From Argyresthia goedartella (lineage: Eukaryota > Arthropoda > Insecta > Lepidoptera > Argyresthiidae), in assembly GCA_949825045.1 (NCBI GenBank), contig OX463807.1:13975501-14039500 (forward strand): 64,000 nucleotides of DNA, written 5' to 3'. The notes beneath the pieces were generated by a model. The model saw only the letters and a program-made list of their open reading frames with translations, made no database searches and had not been told where the DNA came from. The first letter of the stretch is position 1; each line of letters starts with the position of its first letter. A program made the position numbers and the translations under genes. Of the stretch, positions 10,300-20,960 are shown piece by piece.

Positions 10300-11440
10300 A
10301 GCCACCAACAATTACAAGGCCACTTGAAAACGGAATTACTCTGACAAAAATCTTGCTAGATCTGCTTTATTAGCGGGAGTGCCACGAAATTGTCCCATCT
10401 TTTGGATGAGTTGGATTTTTGGTGGGTTGGATTTTTGAATCCTCTGGGCTCTGGGGCCCGCCTTTGAATCAGACAAATACCTATCGAAAATAATATCTTT
10501 TCGTAGATGCTGTGCTTTTACTAAGGTATGTTATTCTATTTCGGGGTAACTCTACCTATATAGGCCAAGTTTTTAAATCCCAAAAAAGTGCATCCGTGCT
10601 ATAAAAAATCTCAAAACGACAGACAGTTGCAAACAACATTTTATCGAATTAAAAATTCTCACATTACCCTGTCTGTACATCGACGAGATGGCCTCGTATT
10701 TAAAATCCAACAGACATCTTTTTGGTAGTTTTAGAAGTATTATATGCCAAAACAAGGTAGCGGCAAAATCACATAAGAAGGCTTTATATAGTAAAAGCCT
10801 CTTAGGATTAGCTCTAAAAATTTTTAAAAGTTCGCCCACTTAAATCGCCCACGTTGTCTATATATAAATGCTATATACAACGTCATGCATTTTAGGTCGG
10901 AGTTGTTAAAATGATAATCGCAAAGGTCTATTATACTGTTCAGGAGTACCTTACACACCAAAACCAGAAATATTACACATACGAACGAATAATAAAATTA
11001 TGTTTTGATCATGAGCATGAGTCTTGACATAATTGTATTCGCTGTAAGTTCTTCTAGTAGTTGGTAATTATTTTTTCTACGCATGGACATATTCATATTT
11101 TGACATTTACTTATCCATTGACTTAATATTGTAATTTGAAACATATGTTATTTTTTATTCATATTTTTTTTGCGCCTGTGCTGTACTTATGCTCTATAAT
11201 AAATAAAATACTCATACGACGGTAAATTTGGTTTTGTTTTGTAGGTAAATGTATAAACTTTAATTGGCTTCCTGGCTATTTTATCATAGCTTCGACCGTT
11301 GTCGACAAATTGACTGCGAATGCAAACATAAAAAAAAAACAGTTTGAACAGAGTTGATAGTCTGTCCAAATAGGTAATACACAATGTATAGAATTTAATG
11401 TAGTTTATTTTTATCCTTGACAGTTTTCTTTTATCGCTAA
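10300..11440. other. Non-coding DNA, no recognised feature
   Basis: Frames of 88-112 codons on the minus strand show no domain, and their composition matches random AT-rich translation. No clear repeat was noticed apart from short runs. Confidence 0.35.
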
Positions 11441-11650
11441 TAGTTTCGGAAGAAAAATTAAAAAACCTCAGATCGGGACACGTTTTGGGGGAAAGGGGGA
11501 GAAGGGAAGGGGGAGGAGATGACACCGCGCAGAATCGTTTTCAGCGGGGTCTAATTAATCTAACAATACCCGGTGTTAAAAAGTTTCACTAAATACCGTT
11601 AACTGTTTAAAGCAGAAGCAATTTGGGAATTTTCCGCCATTCTACTAACA
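11440..11650 (-). mobile_element. Dispersed repeat, copy 2 (inverse of 7.1 kb copy)
   Basis: Reverse complement begins with AATGGCGGAAAATT and reaches AAAACGTGTCCCGATCTG and CCGAAACTATTA, the same blocks as at 7122-7290. Between the shared blocks this copy has extra sequence, so the two copies are diverged or differently deleted. Confidence 0.6.
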
Positions 11651-11689
11651 GTGCGGCAGATATGAACCTTTTTCATTGCGTATAACAAG

Positions 11690-12340
11690 AAATATGTGAA
11701 AATGTAATGAAAAATACTTTTTCACACCTTTCATTCGGAAAAGTAAGTTTTGCTCCACGACGAGAGGGAGCAAAATGCTACTTTTCTGTTCAAGCTACTT
11801 TTTTAATTTATTCATTGGCATGCAGCATTTACGCAATGTGCCAATTGAACACAGATTAAAATAATAGAATGTAATTATGAAATTACATGACAATCGACAA
11901 CGATGACGTAGTCGATTAAAAACGAACATGGTTCAAGTTTTAACTTTAACAACGTTATATCAAAATTTATGAATTTTTTGTAATATTTAAAAAAAATGAC
12001 ATAATAAATTATATGTTTTACTGAAATCAAAATTATCGATGACTGTTATTGTGATATAATGAATATTGGTATCCGGAACCATTGTAATATTCGATTCGAT
12101 TATTTTTACACAATAGTAAAAGTACACAGGAATATTTTATCTGTGGTGACCTTTCCCTAATCCTTCACAATCCGTCATTATATAAAAAAAACTGTTTACG
12201 TTGTTCGATTACTGTAAAAGTGGTAAAAGTATAATTCAAATATTTTTTTTTAGAGCAATTTAAATTTTCCTCATAGTCGGCGTGAAAAGTTGTATGTGTC
12301 CCTCAGGAGCAAAATTATTTTCGTCATGGGCGTTAACGCT
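11690..12340. other. Non-coding DNA
   Basis: AT-rich with no sustained frame. GGGAGCAAAATG near 11767 and its inverse CATTTTGCTCCC near 12458 face each other across about 690 bp, which may mark the ends of an unclassified element that contains the small hairpins at 12345-12430. Confidence 0.35.
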
Positions 12341-12344
12341 TGAA

Positions 12345-12430
12345 TCCTTCGTTACGCTCAGGATTCTAACTTAGAATCCCTCGCTACGCTCAGGATTCTA
12401 TCGTAGAATCCTTCCCTTCACTCTGGATTT
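12345..12430. repeat. Three tandem GAATCC...GGATTC hairpins
   Basis: GAATCCTTCGTTACGCTCAG followed by GATTC is repeated three times at a spacing of about 35 bp, with the third unit decayed. In each unit GAATCC pairs with GGATTC over a loop rich in CGCT. Confidence 0.65.
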
Positions 12431-12555
12431 AATGTACCGCCCTCGCCGTAAATACATCATTTTGCTCCCTTGTGACACAAATAACTATTTCCGCATTCTA
12501 ACCTCAAAATAGCAACTTCGTTTTTTATTTTGGGAACTCAGACGGAAAAATTATA

Positions 12556-12660
12556 TTCCTAACAAAGGCTTCTTTACGAACCTCGCTATGACCTTCGCCT
12601 TCGGCTCGTGCCGTAAACTTCTCGGTTCGTAAATATAAGCCTTTGCGAACTCGTAGGAAA
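12556..12660. repeat. Inverted repeat around AAAGGCTTCTTTACGAACC
   Basis: TCCTAACAAAGGCTTCTTTA at 12559 is matched inversely by a block ending at about 12658 in CTCGTAGGA. A second dyad around CCTTCGCC and GGCTCG lies between the arms. A small foldback unit is likely. Confidence 0.5.
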
Positions 12661-12669
12661 TCTACTATT

Positions 12670-13146
12670 TCACACATTTCCTGTTATCTCATTGGCTGTG
12701 TCTCGGATATTTTGTTTTAATTGTTGAAGGTTCATTGGCCTGTTAGCATAGACACGTCCCTTTAGATAGCCCCACAGAAAAAAGTCAGGAGCTGTTAGAT
12801 CCGGGGATCTTGAGGGATCAATGTCACCGTTTCTCGAAATTAATCGACTCGGAAACTTTCTTTGAAGCATTGTGGGTTCGTGGGGTACACTTCGATGAAA
12901 AAATTCAATATTCTGCTCCGTACGAGCTTTTCTGACACGAGGAAGAACTGCTTTATCTGTTACAATGCCATACTCCTCAAATTTATTTACACGAGTTATT
13001 GTTAGCCGCGTTGGTAGGTGATTTCTACCAAAAATTGGCCGCAATTTTCTTTGAGTTTCCGTAATACATGATTGGGTTGAGTAGAATGATTTAGTCATTT
13101 TCATGAAACAACTGTCATATTTGCCGCCAAAAAGAAATGGCGGCAA
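12670..13146 (-). pseudogene. Tc1/mariner-like transposase, catalytic core deleted
   Basis: The 158-codon minus-strand frame starts with a helix-turn-helix segment (RNHLPTRLTITRVNKFEEYG, then PRVRKARTEQNI) as in DUF4817-bearing insect transposases. It then jumps, after EPTMLQRKFPSRLIS, straight to the C-terminal SPDLTAPDFFLWGYLKGRVY. The DNA-binding half and the last catalytic Asp region are joined, and the central part that holds the first two catalytic Asp residues is missing. The frame is still open, so the deletion is in frame, but the product cannot catalyse transposition. It might still bind element ends; that is speculation. The length is less than half of the usual 340 or so residues. 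Confidence 0.7.
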
Positions 13147-13390
13147 AAAAGTTGTATACCCCCAAGTTGCCCACCCTTCTCATTGCTCACCCGGTAAGTG
13201 GCCGACTGTTGCACCACTTTACAAATTTGACACATCTCTACAGTCTACGTAATAAGGTTGAATTTAGTTTGGGCCACGGGTCCTTTTTTTTTGTGAACAC
13301 TGTAGTTAGAGGCATTTTGTTGATGTGGGATCACCTAGTAACTAGTTTGGTTGAGATTATTTTGCCCCGCATGGACATCCATGGAATAAT

Positions 13391-13409
13391 TAATAAATAG
13401 TGTCCAAGG

Positions 13410-13438
<29 letters not shown>
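13391..13438 (+). mobile_element. SINE 3' tail fragment with ATT microsatellite
   Basis: AAATAGTGTCCAAGGTATT followed by ATT repeats is the same tail that ends the SINE copies at 25493-25540 and, inverted, at 53500-53530. The ATT run spans about 13411-13438. Confidence 0.6.
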
Positions 13439-13440
<2 letters not shown>

Positions 13441-13614
13441 TAGTATATTATTATTTTTGTTTGTTTTTTTAATTAAAAACGTATTAATTTTCTAAAACTA
13501 TACGTACGTTTGCTCTGCTGGAATACATTTCCTCTAGACTTGACTTTTCAAGCAAATGTGTTTATATGAATTGCATATTTACTCTCTCCTCTAATTTATG
13601 TATTACATTTTTTT

Positions 13615-13710
13615 ATTTTATTTGGCCTGTATAGTGTCTCACTGCTGGGCAAAGGCCTCCCCTATCTCGGAGCATTCCTCCCTGTGCTGTGCTGCGCTGT
13701 GCTGTGCTAT
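13615..13710 (+). mobile_element. LINE 3' end fragment (CACTGCTGGGC motif)
   Basis: Contains CACTGCTGGGCAAAGGCCTC, close to the ACCTACTGCTGGGTATAGGC motif at the 3' end of the RTE-type LINE at 35660-35690. A GTGCTGTGCTGCGCTGTGC run follows. The motif is common at lepidopteran LINE ends (established repeat knowledge, not searched). Confidence 0.55.
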
Positions 13711-13719
13711 GTATTACAT

Positions 13720-14110
13720 AAATACTATAATATAAGCACCGCAAAATGGTAATGCGCGTAACGTCAGCAAGGCCTATGAAAAGGTCCTGAACATTAAGTC
13801 TTCAGAAATAAGAGCCATGTTATATAAAAAAAAACTGCAGAGAACTATCCAGCAGATTGCCATTTTTCATATATTCATCCCAGCTTTCTCGCATTGTAAC
13901 TTTGAACGATTTTATTTGGTAGACGTCTTTACTGCGCGTCGGATTTAGGATCCCGTGGAGGGTATGCGGGGGGGGGGGAGTATCCTGAACTAGGTCACCA
14001 GAGCATCGGGAAGCGGGAACCTACTAACATACAAACCTAGTGGGAAGGTTGGATTATAAATCTCTAAAGCGATAATTTTGATGCAGTACCACCAAAAATG
14101 TTATACCTAC
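13720..14110. other. Non-coding DNA with G-tract
   Basis: No recognised gene. A run of about ten G lies near 13970. The segment reaches the TA target duplication of the next mariner. Confidence 0.4.
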
Positions 14111-14116
14111 ATAATA

Positions 14117-15391
14117 GGTCGGGTAAAAAGTCTTTTCGTATTTCGTGTGGGTATATTTGGCATTAAATATCTTTGTCTGTATTATTTGTATCTGGCTGGT
14201 TTTGATGTCATTAAAAAGGTTAAATATCAAAAAAAGAACGAACATAGAAAAATGTTGTTTCAAGCTATTATTCATTTGTTTTTCTTTCTGACAAAATGAG
14301 TGAATCAAATGAAGAAATTCGATCAATTTTAAAGTTTTATTACAAAAAAGGGAAAATGCAACGCAAGCCACGAAAAAAAAATTGTGACCTTTATGGACCA
14401 AATGCAGTGTCGGTGAGAGTAGCACAAAGTTGGTATCAGCGTTTTGAATGCGGGAATTTTGAAGTCAAAGATGCACCTCGCTCTGGTCGCCCAGTCACGG
14501 AAAAAATTGACGCCATTTTCGAAAAAGTGGAGCAAGATCGACATATCAGTAGTCACGACATAGCTGAAGAACTGAGGATTACTCACAAAACTGTTTTGAA
14601 CCATTTAAACAAAGGTGGGTACACAAAAAAGCTTGATATATGGGTGCCTCACTGGAAGAAATTTAATGAACCTTATACAAATTTGCGATTCTTTGTTGAG
14701 ACGTAACGAAACTGAACCGTTTTTGAGGAGATTGATAACCGGTGATGAAAAGTGGACCATGTACGACAAGAACGTGCGAAAAAGATCGTGGTCAAAGGTC
14801 GGTCAGGCTTCACAGACTGTGGCTAAACCCGGGTTAACTCGCAATAAGGTGATGCTGTGTGTATGGTGGGATTGGAAGGGTTGAATTGTTCATTATGAGC
14901 TTTTACCGCCGGGCATAACCATCAGTTCGGATCTCTACTGTCAACAACTGATGAGATTAAAGCAAGAAGTTGAGAAAAAGCGACCGGAATTAATCAATAG
15001 AAAGGGGGTCGTCTTCCATCACGATAACGCTAGGCCACACACAGCTTTAACCACTCAGCAAAAATTAACCGAGTTTGGCTGGGAGGTGTTAATGCATCCG
15101 CCTTATAGCCCTGACCTTGCACCTTCAGATTTCTACCTGTTTCGCTCTCTTCAGAATTCTTTAGGCAAAGTCAGGTTAACATGAAGAGAAGACTGCCAAA
15201 ACTATTTGTCGCAGTTTTTTGATGAAAAGTGCCAAAATTTCTACAGCAACGGGATCATGTCATTACCTACAAGATGGCAGAAAGTCATTGAACAAAATGG
15301 TACATACACACTGTAATAAAACGTAAATAAACTTGGAAAAAACATGTCTTGAGTTTTCATATGAAATATGAAAGAAACTTTTTACCCCACT
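14117..15391 (+). mobile_element. Full-length mariner element, inactivated
   Basis: The ends are imperfect inverted repeats: GGTCGGGTAAAAAGTC at the left and, read inversely, AGTGGGGTAAAAAGTT at the right, continuing for about 30 bp with mismatches. TA dinucleotides flank both ends (14115-14116 and 15392-15393), as expected for a mariner insertion. At about 1275 bp the size is normal for a complete element. The transposase inside carries a frameshift and stops, so this copy is dead although structurally whole. Confidence 0.9.
14296..15316 (+). pseudogene. Mariner transposase (DD34D), broken
   Basis: The frame begins MSESNEEIRSILKFYYKKGK and carries the paired helix-turn-helix region (SVRVAQSWYQRFECGNF, RSGRPV, ISSHDIAEELRITHKTVLNH). 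A frame change near 14650 moves the reading to the frame with ICDSLLRRNETEP, and then the catalytic region follows: first Asp in ITGDEKW (about 14740), second in HHDNARPHT (about 15020), third in YSPDLAPSDFYLF (about 15115). Exactly 34 residues separate the second and third Asp, the mariner signature. In-frame TGA codons interrupt it at 14882-14884 and 15182-15184; the natural TAA is at 15314-15316. Known role: cut-and-paste at TA sites in the nucleus. With one frameshift and two stops no functional enzyme can be made. Confidence 0.9.
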
Positions 15392-15416
15392 TAATATGTA
15401 TCCAGAGTTGCGTGGG

Positions 15417-15800
15417 TTGCAATAACATAATAATAATAATCATTTTATTAAGGTATACATTTAAATTACTTGTTAATTACATTAGTAAAGAACAAGGGAT
15501 GTTCACTACCCCCTAAAAAAGGGCGAACCCTGTGGTATAGGATGAGTAGTGCTTCTCACCAGTAAATGTATGATTCATAACGTATCTGTCTCCCTAGATA
15601 CAGTATTTTACTAGTTAGGGAGACAGGGAACCAATTTGTATTGCGTACTAACTTTATTGTGAATAAAAGAATTTGTAATTTGTGAATAATATCCCCCAAT
15701 TTTTTTTCCTTAAGGCCCGTAGCCCGAATCGGTAAAATTAGAAAATCGATTCGTAAAGGTTGAAATTTTAGACCCAACCATATTAAAATAAAGTTCATAA
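15417..15800 (-). mobile_element. Probable LINE 3' end with 11-bp hairpin
   Basis: Begins with AATAATAATAATCATTTTAT, a simple-repeat tail of the kind that ends a minus-strand LINE. At 15584-15630 CTGTCTCCCTA and TAGGGAGACAG form a perfect 11-bp stem. An 80-codon minus-strand frame has no recognisable domain. Tentative. Confidence 0.35.
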
Positions 15801-15854
15801 CAGCTTACACTGCAACATGGCTGTTACGTTGTCCGCTGCGGCAGAACATTGCGA

Positions 15855-15995
15855 AAATTGTATGTTTTATTTATTTATCATAATTCTTTATTGTACACAA
15901 ATGATATATAAACAACAAGACTTACATAAAAATTATATAAAATACTCGTACATGCCAAACATAAATACTATATACACAATATAAAAAAATGCATC
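15855..15995 (-). mobile_element. LINE 3' untranslated end, minus strand
   Basis: TTTATTTATTTATCATAATT followed by CTTTATTGTACACAAATG is a typical inverted LINE tail (polyadenylation-like word plus ATTT repeats). No coding part remains. Confidence 0.5.
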
Positions 15996-16072
15996 ATTCA
16001 TTTGTTTCTAATAAATCGCATATTCTTTGAGAAACACAAATAATAGTTAGTTACCTACAACATGCTGTCAAA

Positions 16073-16276
16073 AGAAACAAAAATATTGTTCAAGAAGATA
16101 AAAGGCTACTGAAATCCGTTTGGTAAATGGTAACCAAAGAAACGCGTAACAAGCTCGCCTCTCGTCGCTCGCTCTTGCTACTGGTTGATGAGTGTTTATG
16201 ACTCGTTTCCTTGGTTGCAATTTGCCAACCAGATTTCAGTAGCCTTTTATCTTCTTGAACAATATTTTTGTCTCTT
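16073..16276. mobile_element. Foldback MITE with about 65-bp arms
   Basis: The left arm (about 16075-16145) reads AAAAATATTGTTCAAGAAGA, then TAAAAGGCTACTGAAATC. The right arm (about 16203-16274) is its reverse complement with few mismatches, ending in CAATATTTTTG. The spacer of about 60 bp is GC-richer. It lies some 550 bp upstream of the host gene's first coding exon, so its transcript could form a long hairpin. Confidence 0.75.
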
Positions 16277-16828
16277 CCAGTAGCTTCGCGACCAGATAGG
16301 CTAAGCTGATTATACGATACCAAACAGCGGAGAGATTGAGTTGTTTACTTGTCAACATTGTGAAGGCTAATTCACGGTGAGATTCACTGGTTCAATATTG
16401 ACGGGCGGAAGTTTGTCGAGCTAGATATCGGGCGGATAGGGGTCACTTCCGCCTCTAGGATAATTGTAATCGTATTTTTGTAGAATACAGTGGCGCTTGC
16501 ATGATCATAATATCTTCTCCTTATTATCTTCCGAAGAAGTCTTTGTAATTGTTTGTATCTTGAGGATTTGGGTTTATGCCGTCATTAAATCTGTGTCCCT
16601 TATTTTAATAATTTTGATAGAAAGTGTTGGTAGCAACCAACAATGGCCACCAACTTATTTTAGGAATCAAATGTATATTTTTAAAAGTGAAACTAATGGG
16701 ACGATTTGATATGTCAAAATAATCCTCTCCATTCTTTAGCAACTTTGCAAAGCTATGAATTCAAATCAGGCTGTTAACATATATCGGAAATCACGAACTA
16801 AATGGTATTTCTTTTTTCAGGTATAGTC

Positions 16829-16910
16829 ATGTGGCCAAGAACGCTACTGAGCTTGGTTCTTCTGGCGTCGTCGGGCATACTGGCTGCACCTGTAGCTCAA
16901 GAGTTAACAG
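16829..16910 (+). CDS. Secreted protein of unknown function, coding exon 1 (signal peptide)
   Basis: After a pyrimidine-rich acceptor (CTTTTTTCAG ending at 16820) a short leader precedes ATG at 16829. The exon encodes MWPRTLLSLVLLASSGILAA followed by PVAQELT and stops one base into the next codon at a GTGCGC donor. Arg at position 4, a 15-residue hydrophobic core and small residues at the end make a clear secretion signal, with likely cleavage after ALA/AA near residue 19-20. The acceptor upstream of the ATG means at least one non-coding 5' exon lies further left; it was not found. The first base of the split codon (G) fits the first two bases of exon 2 to give Glu. The protein should enter the secretory pathway. 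I do not recognise the family. Confidence 0.75.
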
Positions 16911-16949
16911 GTGCGCACACATTGTGATATTTATTTCTAATAGTAGTTT

Positions 16950-17445
16950 CTGTGACTGCTACATAATGAAGTGGGATTATGAAACGAGCCGAAGGCGAGT
17001 TTCATAACAATATCACTCGAGAGTTTTAATGCCTAATTATGTACAGTGACATACACTAGTTTATCTAAACACATATCATAAGCTCTCTTTGATGTGTTCA
17101 GGAACCGCATGTTTGACCGGCATTGTGGCTCTACAGTTGTTTAGCTTGTTCTGTAGTACCAACTTCACAGACAAACTAGGGGCGGCAAGCAGCCGGGCGT
17201 CGGCGTTCGAAAATTGAATGTCAGTACCAACTTCACAGACAAACTAGGGGCGGTACGCAGGCGGGCGTCAGCGTTCGAAATTTTAATGTCATAATATGCA
17301 GAAAAATTACACATTATGGTCATAATGTGTAATTTTTCAGATAAGAAATGAGTTTTTACCAAGTAGGTTAACATTATGCTGATCGTAACGTGCGGTTTTT
17401 GTACGCAGTAAAGAGGGTTTATGATACCTGTGTAGATAAAAGAGC
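16950..17445 (+). mobile_element. MITE family copy 2 with internal duplication
   Basis: Shares with the 7.3-kb copy the leader GAGCCGAAGGCGAGTTTCAT, the arm AGTTTATCTAAACACATATC (about 17057) and the closing arm near 17400-17437. Within it the phrase from CCAACTTCACAGACAAACTA to the GGCGTC words is repeated in tandem (about 17158-17222 and 17226-17290), which the other copies lack. Confidence 0.75.
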
Positions 17446-17449
17446 TTTA

Positions 17450-18470
17450 TGAGTTCTTCAAAGCAAAAATATAAACAAATAATCTTTTGTGCATATCGTT
17501 ATAATTATATGAACCTGTATCCTGGTTAAATAATAGAACACAAGAACGAACGAACGAACGCTGCCCTTGCCTTTATAACAATAATTACGCTTTGTCACTA
17601 CAATTTTCTTAGTATAATGCTCAGTGATACTTAATAATGTCAAACAAAATTCTCAGAAAAGGGAAAATTAACGGAAATATCTAATTACATGTCTCATTGT
17701 CGTTCACTCAATTACCACACCCTTCCCTACTCTTCGCTGAAAACGCGTAATTACTCATATCACATGAACTTTGTGTAACGTGTTGTGGGGTTTAACCGTA
17801 CGCCTTATTAATTACATCATGAAAATGAGGGAAAAGGTCTCCCGGAAGTCTATAAATATTTTCTCCGACCTTCTCTTAGTCGCAGAAGATTAAAACAAAT
17901 GGTCTTTTGAGTTTCTGTAACAGAAAAGAGACATCAACCGTACTATTTACGGTTCAAAAGATTTTTTTTCAGATTTGATACGACTCGAAATCAAATTGGT
18001 ATGGTCTTAGGTATGGGCTTAAGGATTTGGCAAACCACCAAAAGCAACTTGTGCGCGACCCCTGGTGGCCTGCTTACTATAAATCTACATAATATGGCTG
18101 CAGTCTGTGGTTTTTTTTTAATAGATGGGCTTCCATTAGGCACAAAACGTTTAGTAATACACTTTTTATAAGTTCTAGTTTGCGAGAAATGAATTTCTTA
18201 GGTCTAATTTGTGTTCAGGGTCAAAATGTATTATATATTAATTAGTAATTCATGGGATCCTTTTCTTCACGGATAAAATAAATTGTAGAATATATGTAAT
18301 ACCAATTTCATATAAGTACAATACAAGCCACATAATTTTGAATATTCAAAAAAAGTTGTTAGATTCTTCAGACTTCAGCGTTTTGCAAACTCTAATAAAA
18401 GTGGCTAGCCACGAGCATCACATAAATCTCTTAGTGTTGATGAAATTCTATACATACTTATATTCGAAGG
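17450..18470. other. Non-coding intronic DNA
   Basis: No recognised frame or repeat apart from GAACGAAC units near 17545. AT-rich. Confidence 0.4.
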
Positions 18471-18474
18471 TAAG

Positions 18475-19216
18475 CAGTTAATTACACTTTTACTTGTGAA
18501 TGCACAGTCACATAAAACGTTATCTAAGCAAGTGTGGCTGGTAAGTGTAAATCTAGTCGGCTCTAAATACATGACATAAATTAAATGATTTGAATAAAGT
18601 TATTAATCGTTGTTTCATTGTTGTTCCTACAAGCAAATCTACATTAAGATCGCCACAAATAATTAACTTTTTTCTGTTATTACATAGTTTAGTGAGGGCT
18701 TCGTCCATAATTTTCTCAAATATTTCGAAATTGCCATGGCGTTTTTCATCCCTCGGTGGCCTGTAGACACAAACAATAATATTGCTATCTAACTCAACAC
18801 AGATACCTCTATTTATCTTTCAACAGTAAAAGTGCAAGAATATCTTTCCGTTGTTTCACCATAATATTATTTTTCACTAAGATTAAAGAACCACCTCTAT
18901 CAGCAGTCTTTCTATTGTAACAACTGATTTTCTATTCTGACTTTCTATTGTAAAGTTATGAATAAAATTATTCATGTCGAAATATAAAATAACATCGCTG
19001 TGATGACATGTTAAATTTAATAAATGAATATTCATTCTAGGCACAGATTTGTTCTGTAGTTCTGTCAAATTACAGGCATATGGAAAATTGCAAAATTTGC
19101 ATTTCATCCTACTATGTAAGTCTAGAAGTGTTTCAAAACTTTTATTCAAATAATTCCGACTAATGTTTGAATGATTTCCTACCATAATTACAATAGTGCT
19201 GTACTCATCATAGATA
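18475..19216 (-). pseudogene. LINE fragment A: ORF1-like end plus endonuclease
   Basis: On the minus strand the block gives first a segment with YDEYSTIVIMVGNHSNIS and NFPYACNLTE, which looks like the esterase-like end of a Jockey/CR1-group ORF1. It then gives pieces of the apurinic-type endonuclease: DRGGSLILVKNN, a CVYRPP strand and the GDLNVD motif. About 740 bp match fragment B (22237-22994) almost base for base. Reading is broken by stops and small indels. RT is absent here. Confidence 0.65.
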
Positions 19217-19219
19217 TAA

Positions 19220-20590
19220 AAGAACCGTACAACATTATTCAACCAATGACAGTAAATGATTGCAGGTTTTATTAATTACTTTTTATTTTTTCAAGTTTAA
19301 AGTAGTAATTCTGGAGAATTTTTCAAAAAACCTAAAAATATCAAAATAAAAAAATTCGTTGGGCCAAAACTGTTTTTTGTGGAACTAGGCGATGTCAAAT
19401 GATCCCTTCTATCCGCCATTTTAATTTGGCAAACGATGCAACAAACACCCTGTATATTATATTATAATGTATTTTTTTATTTTGTTGTAGTCTCAAGTCG
19501 CATACAATTATTGTCCATGATTTTACCTGATCAACAACGAACGAATAAGGAAGAAAATGACAAAAAATCAAGATACTATCCCACAAAATGATTTCAAGAA
19601 AATACACTAACAAGAGAAAAGATTTACAGGAAAAAGATAACCAGAACAATAGAAAATAATACCAAATTTCTCTTTGTGATGATGTCGATGAAATATCAAA
19701 CATTTTGCAGGAATAATAATGTGGACTCTCCACGAATCCATATTATTTTTGCAAAATGCTTAATTTGTTATTTAAACAAAACTTAAATTAACACAAAAAA
19801 ATGTACATTCAATTTGGTTTTAAATCTTTATAAACCTATTTTACCTTTTGATCTCAAAAATAAATGACTGAAATAGACGTATTTGTACCAAATGAAAATA
19901 TTTTATAAGTATTCCAGTCATCTACTTTGCTGCCACAGATAATCAACTATGCTCAACTATTCTTATGTGGTTTATTCAAATTAACGTCAACTAAGAAAAA
20001 ACGCCACTTGGTTGGATTTTATTTTTTCAGTGTGCATCTACTTTGATAGTTTTCTTCCCCATTGCATTGTTCTAAGCTAGAAAGCAAATAGTCCCTAGTC
20101 ACAGGGAATCCTAGTGTGGGGTCGCTAGGCACCGTAAAAAAGTTGTAAGCTTATTTAACATTAATTTTTTTTACTATTATTGTAGTAGCGACGCTGTCAC
20201 TGGGCCGATTAAGTGGCACTGTGTCTTATATCTTGTAACTTATAATCTTGGTCAGGGTATATTGCAGTATCCATGAAAGACTAAGTAGCCAGCAAAACAA
20301 CTGTTGACCCTAGGGACTTCTGACGAACCAGCCCTTTCAAGGAAGAACGAAACGTACATAAACGGAGAGTTTGGTTTCCACATACGCTCAGGGTTCCAAT
20401 ACATAAGATATACGTTATGTACAGTCAGCGTCAAAAGTTGATGACGAAATATAATGTTTCAATTTAGGTAGACAGCATGATGTAGATACAGTCGGAATCT
20501 CTTCACGTCAGTTAGCCATTTTGGTGTTTGCTCGCTATTTATTTCGTGCGTCTTATGGACTTGGAAGTCTTGGATATCAATGCGTTAGTC
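19220..20590. other. Non-coding intronic DNA
   Basis: A 112-codon minus-strand frame (19395-19733) shows no domain. GTACAGTCAGCGTCAAAAGT near 20417 resembles a phrase common in lepidopteran repeats. Nothing else is supportable. Confidence 0.4.
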
Positions 20591-20960
20591 AAAGTCAAAG
20601 TCAAAGTATTTTATTACTGTAGATATTTACATATAATTAGCAAACGTCATTTTTTGCCTCTTCTCTACATTATACCTCTGTGGGAGAAGTAGGGCGTAGA
20701 AACTCCCACAGATTGATTTTTAGATCTCTTTTAAAATTAGGTTGTGCTTAACTAATACAAATATGAAAAATTTAATTGTTATGATTAATAAGCAGGAATA
20801 AATAATTACAAAATTATTAACAGCAAGGTCTGTGTTGAGCCAGATTAACCCCATACAGTCCTGTCATTTAAGTAATCTTGAACATTGTAATATCCCTTTT
20901 TCGACAAAGTCGCTTTAACATGCTTTTTAAATTGCTCAAATGACAATTTCAAAATCTCCA
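20588..20960 (-). mobile_element. LINE 3' end, minus strand
   Basis: Begins on the plus strand with GTCAAAGTCAAAGTCAAAG, an inverted simple LINE tail. It continues through the 3' untranslated region (CTCTGTGGGAGAAGTAGGGC) to the last coding codons. The inner 115 bp or so (20842-20960) are the reverse complement of 21660-21790. A related tail lies at 41670-41760. Confidence 0.7.

Noticed and set aside
14054..14604. Minus-strand frames of 91-123 codons
   Set aside because: They lie opposite the mariner transposase and are AT-rich mirror frames.
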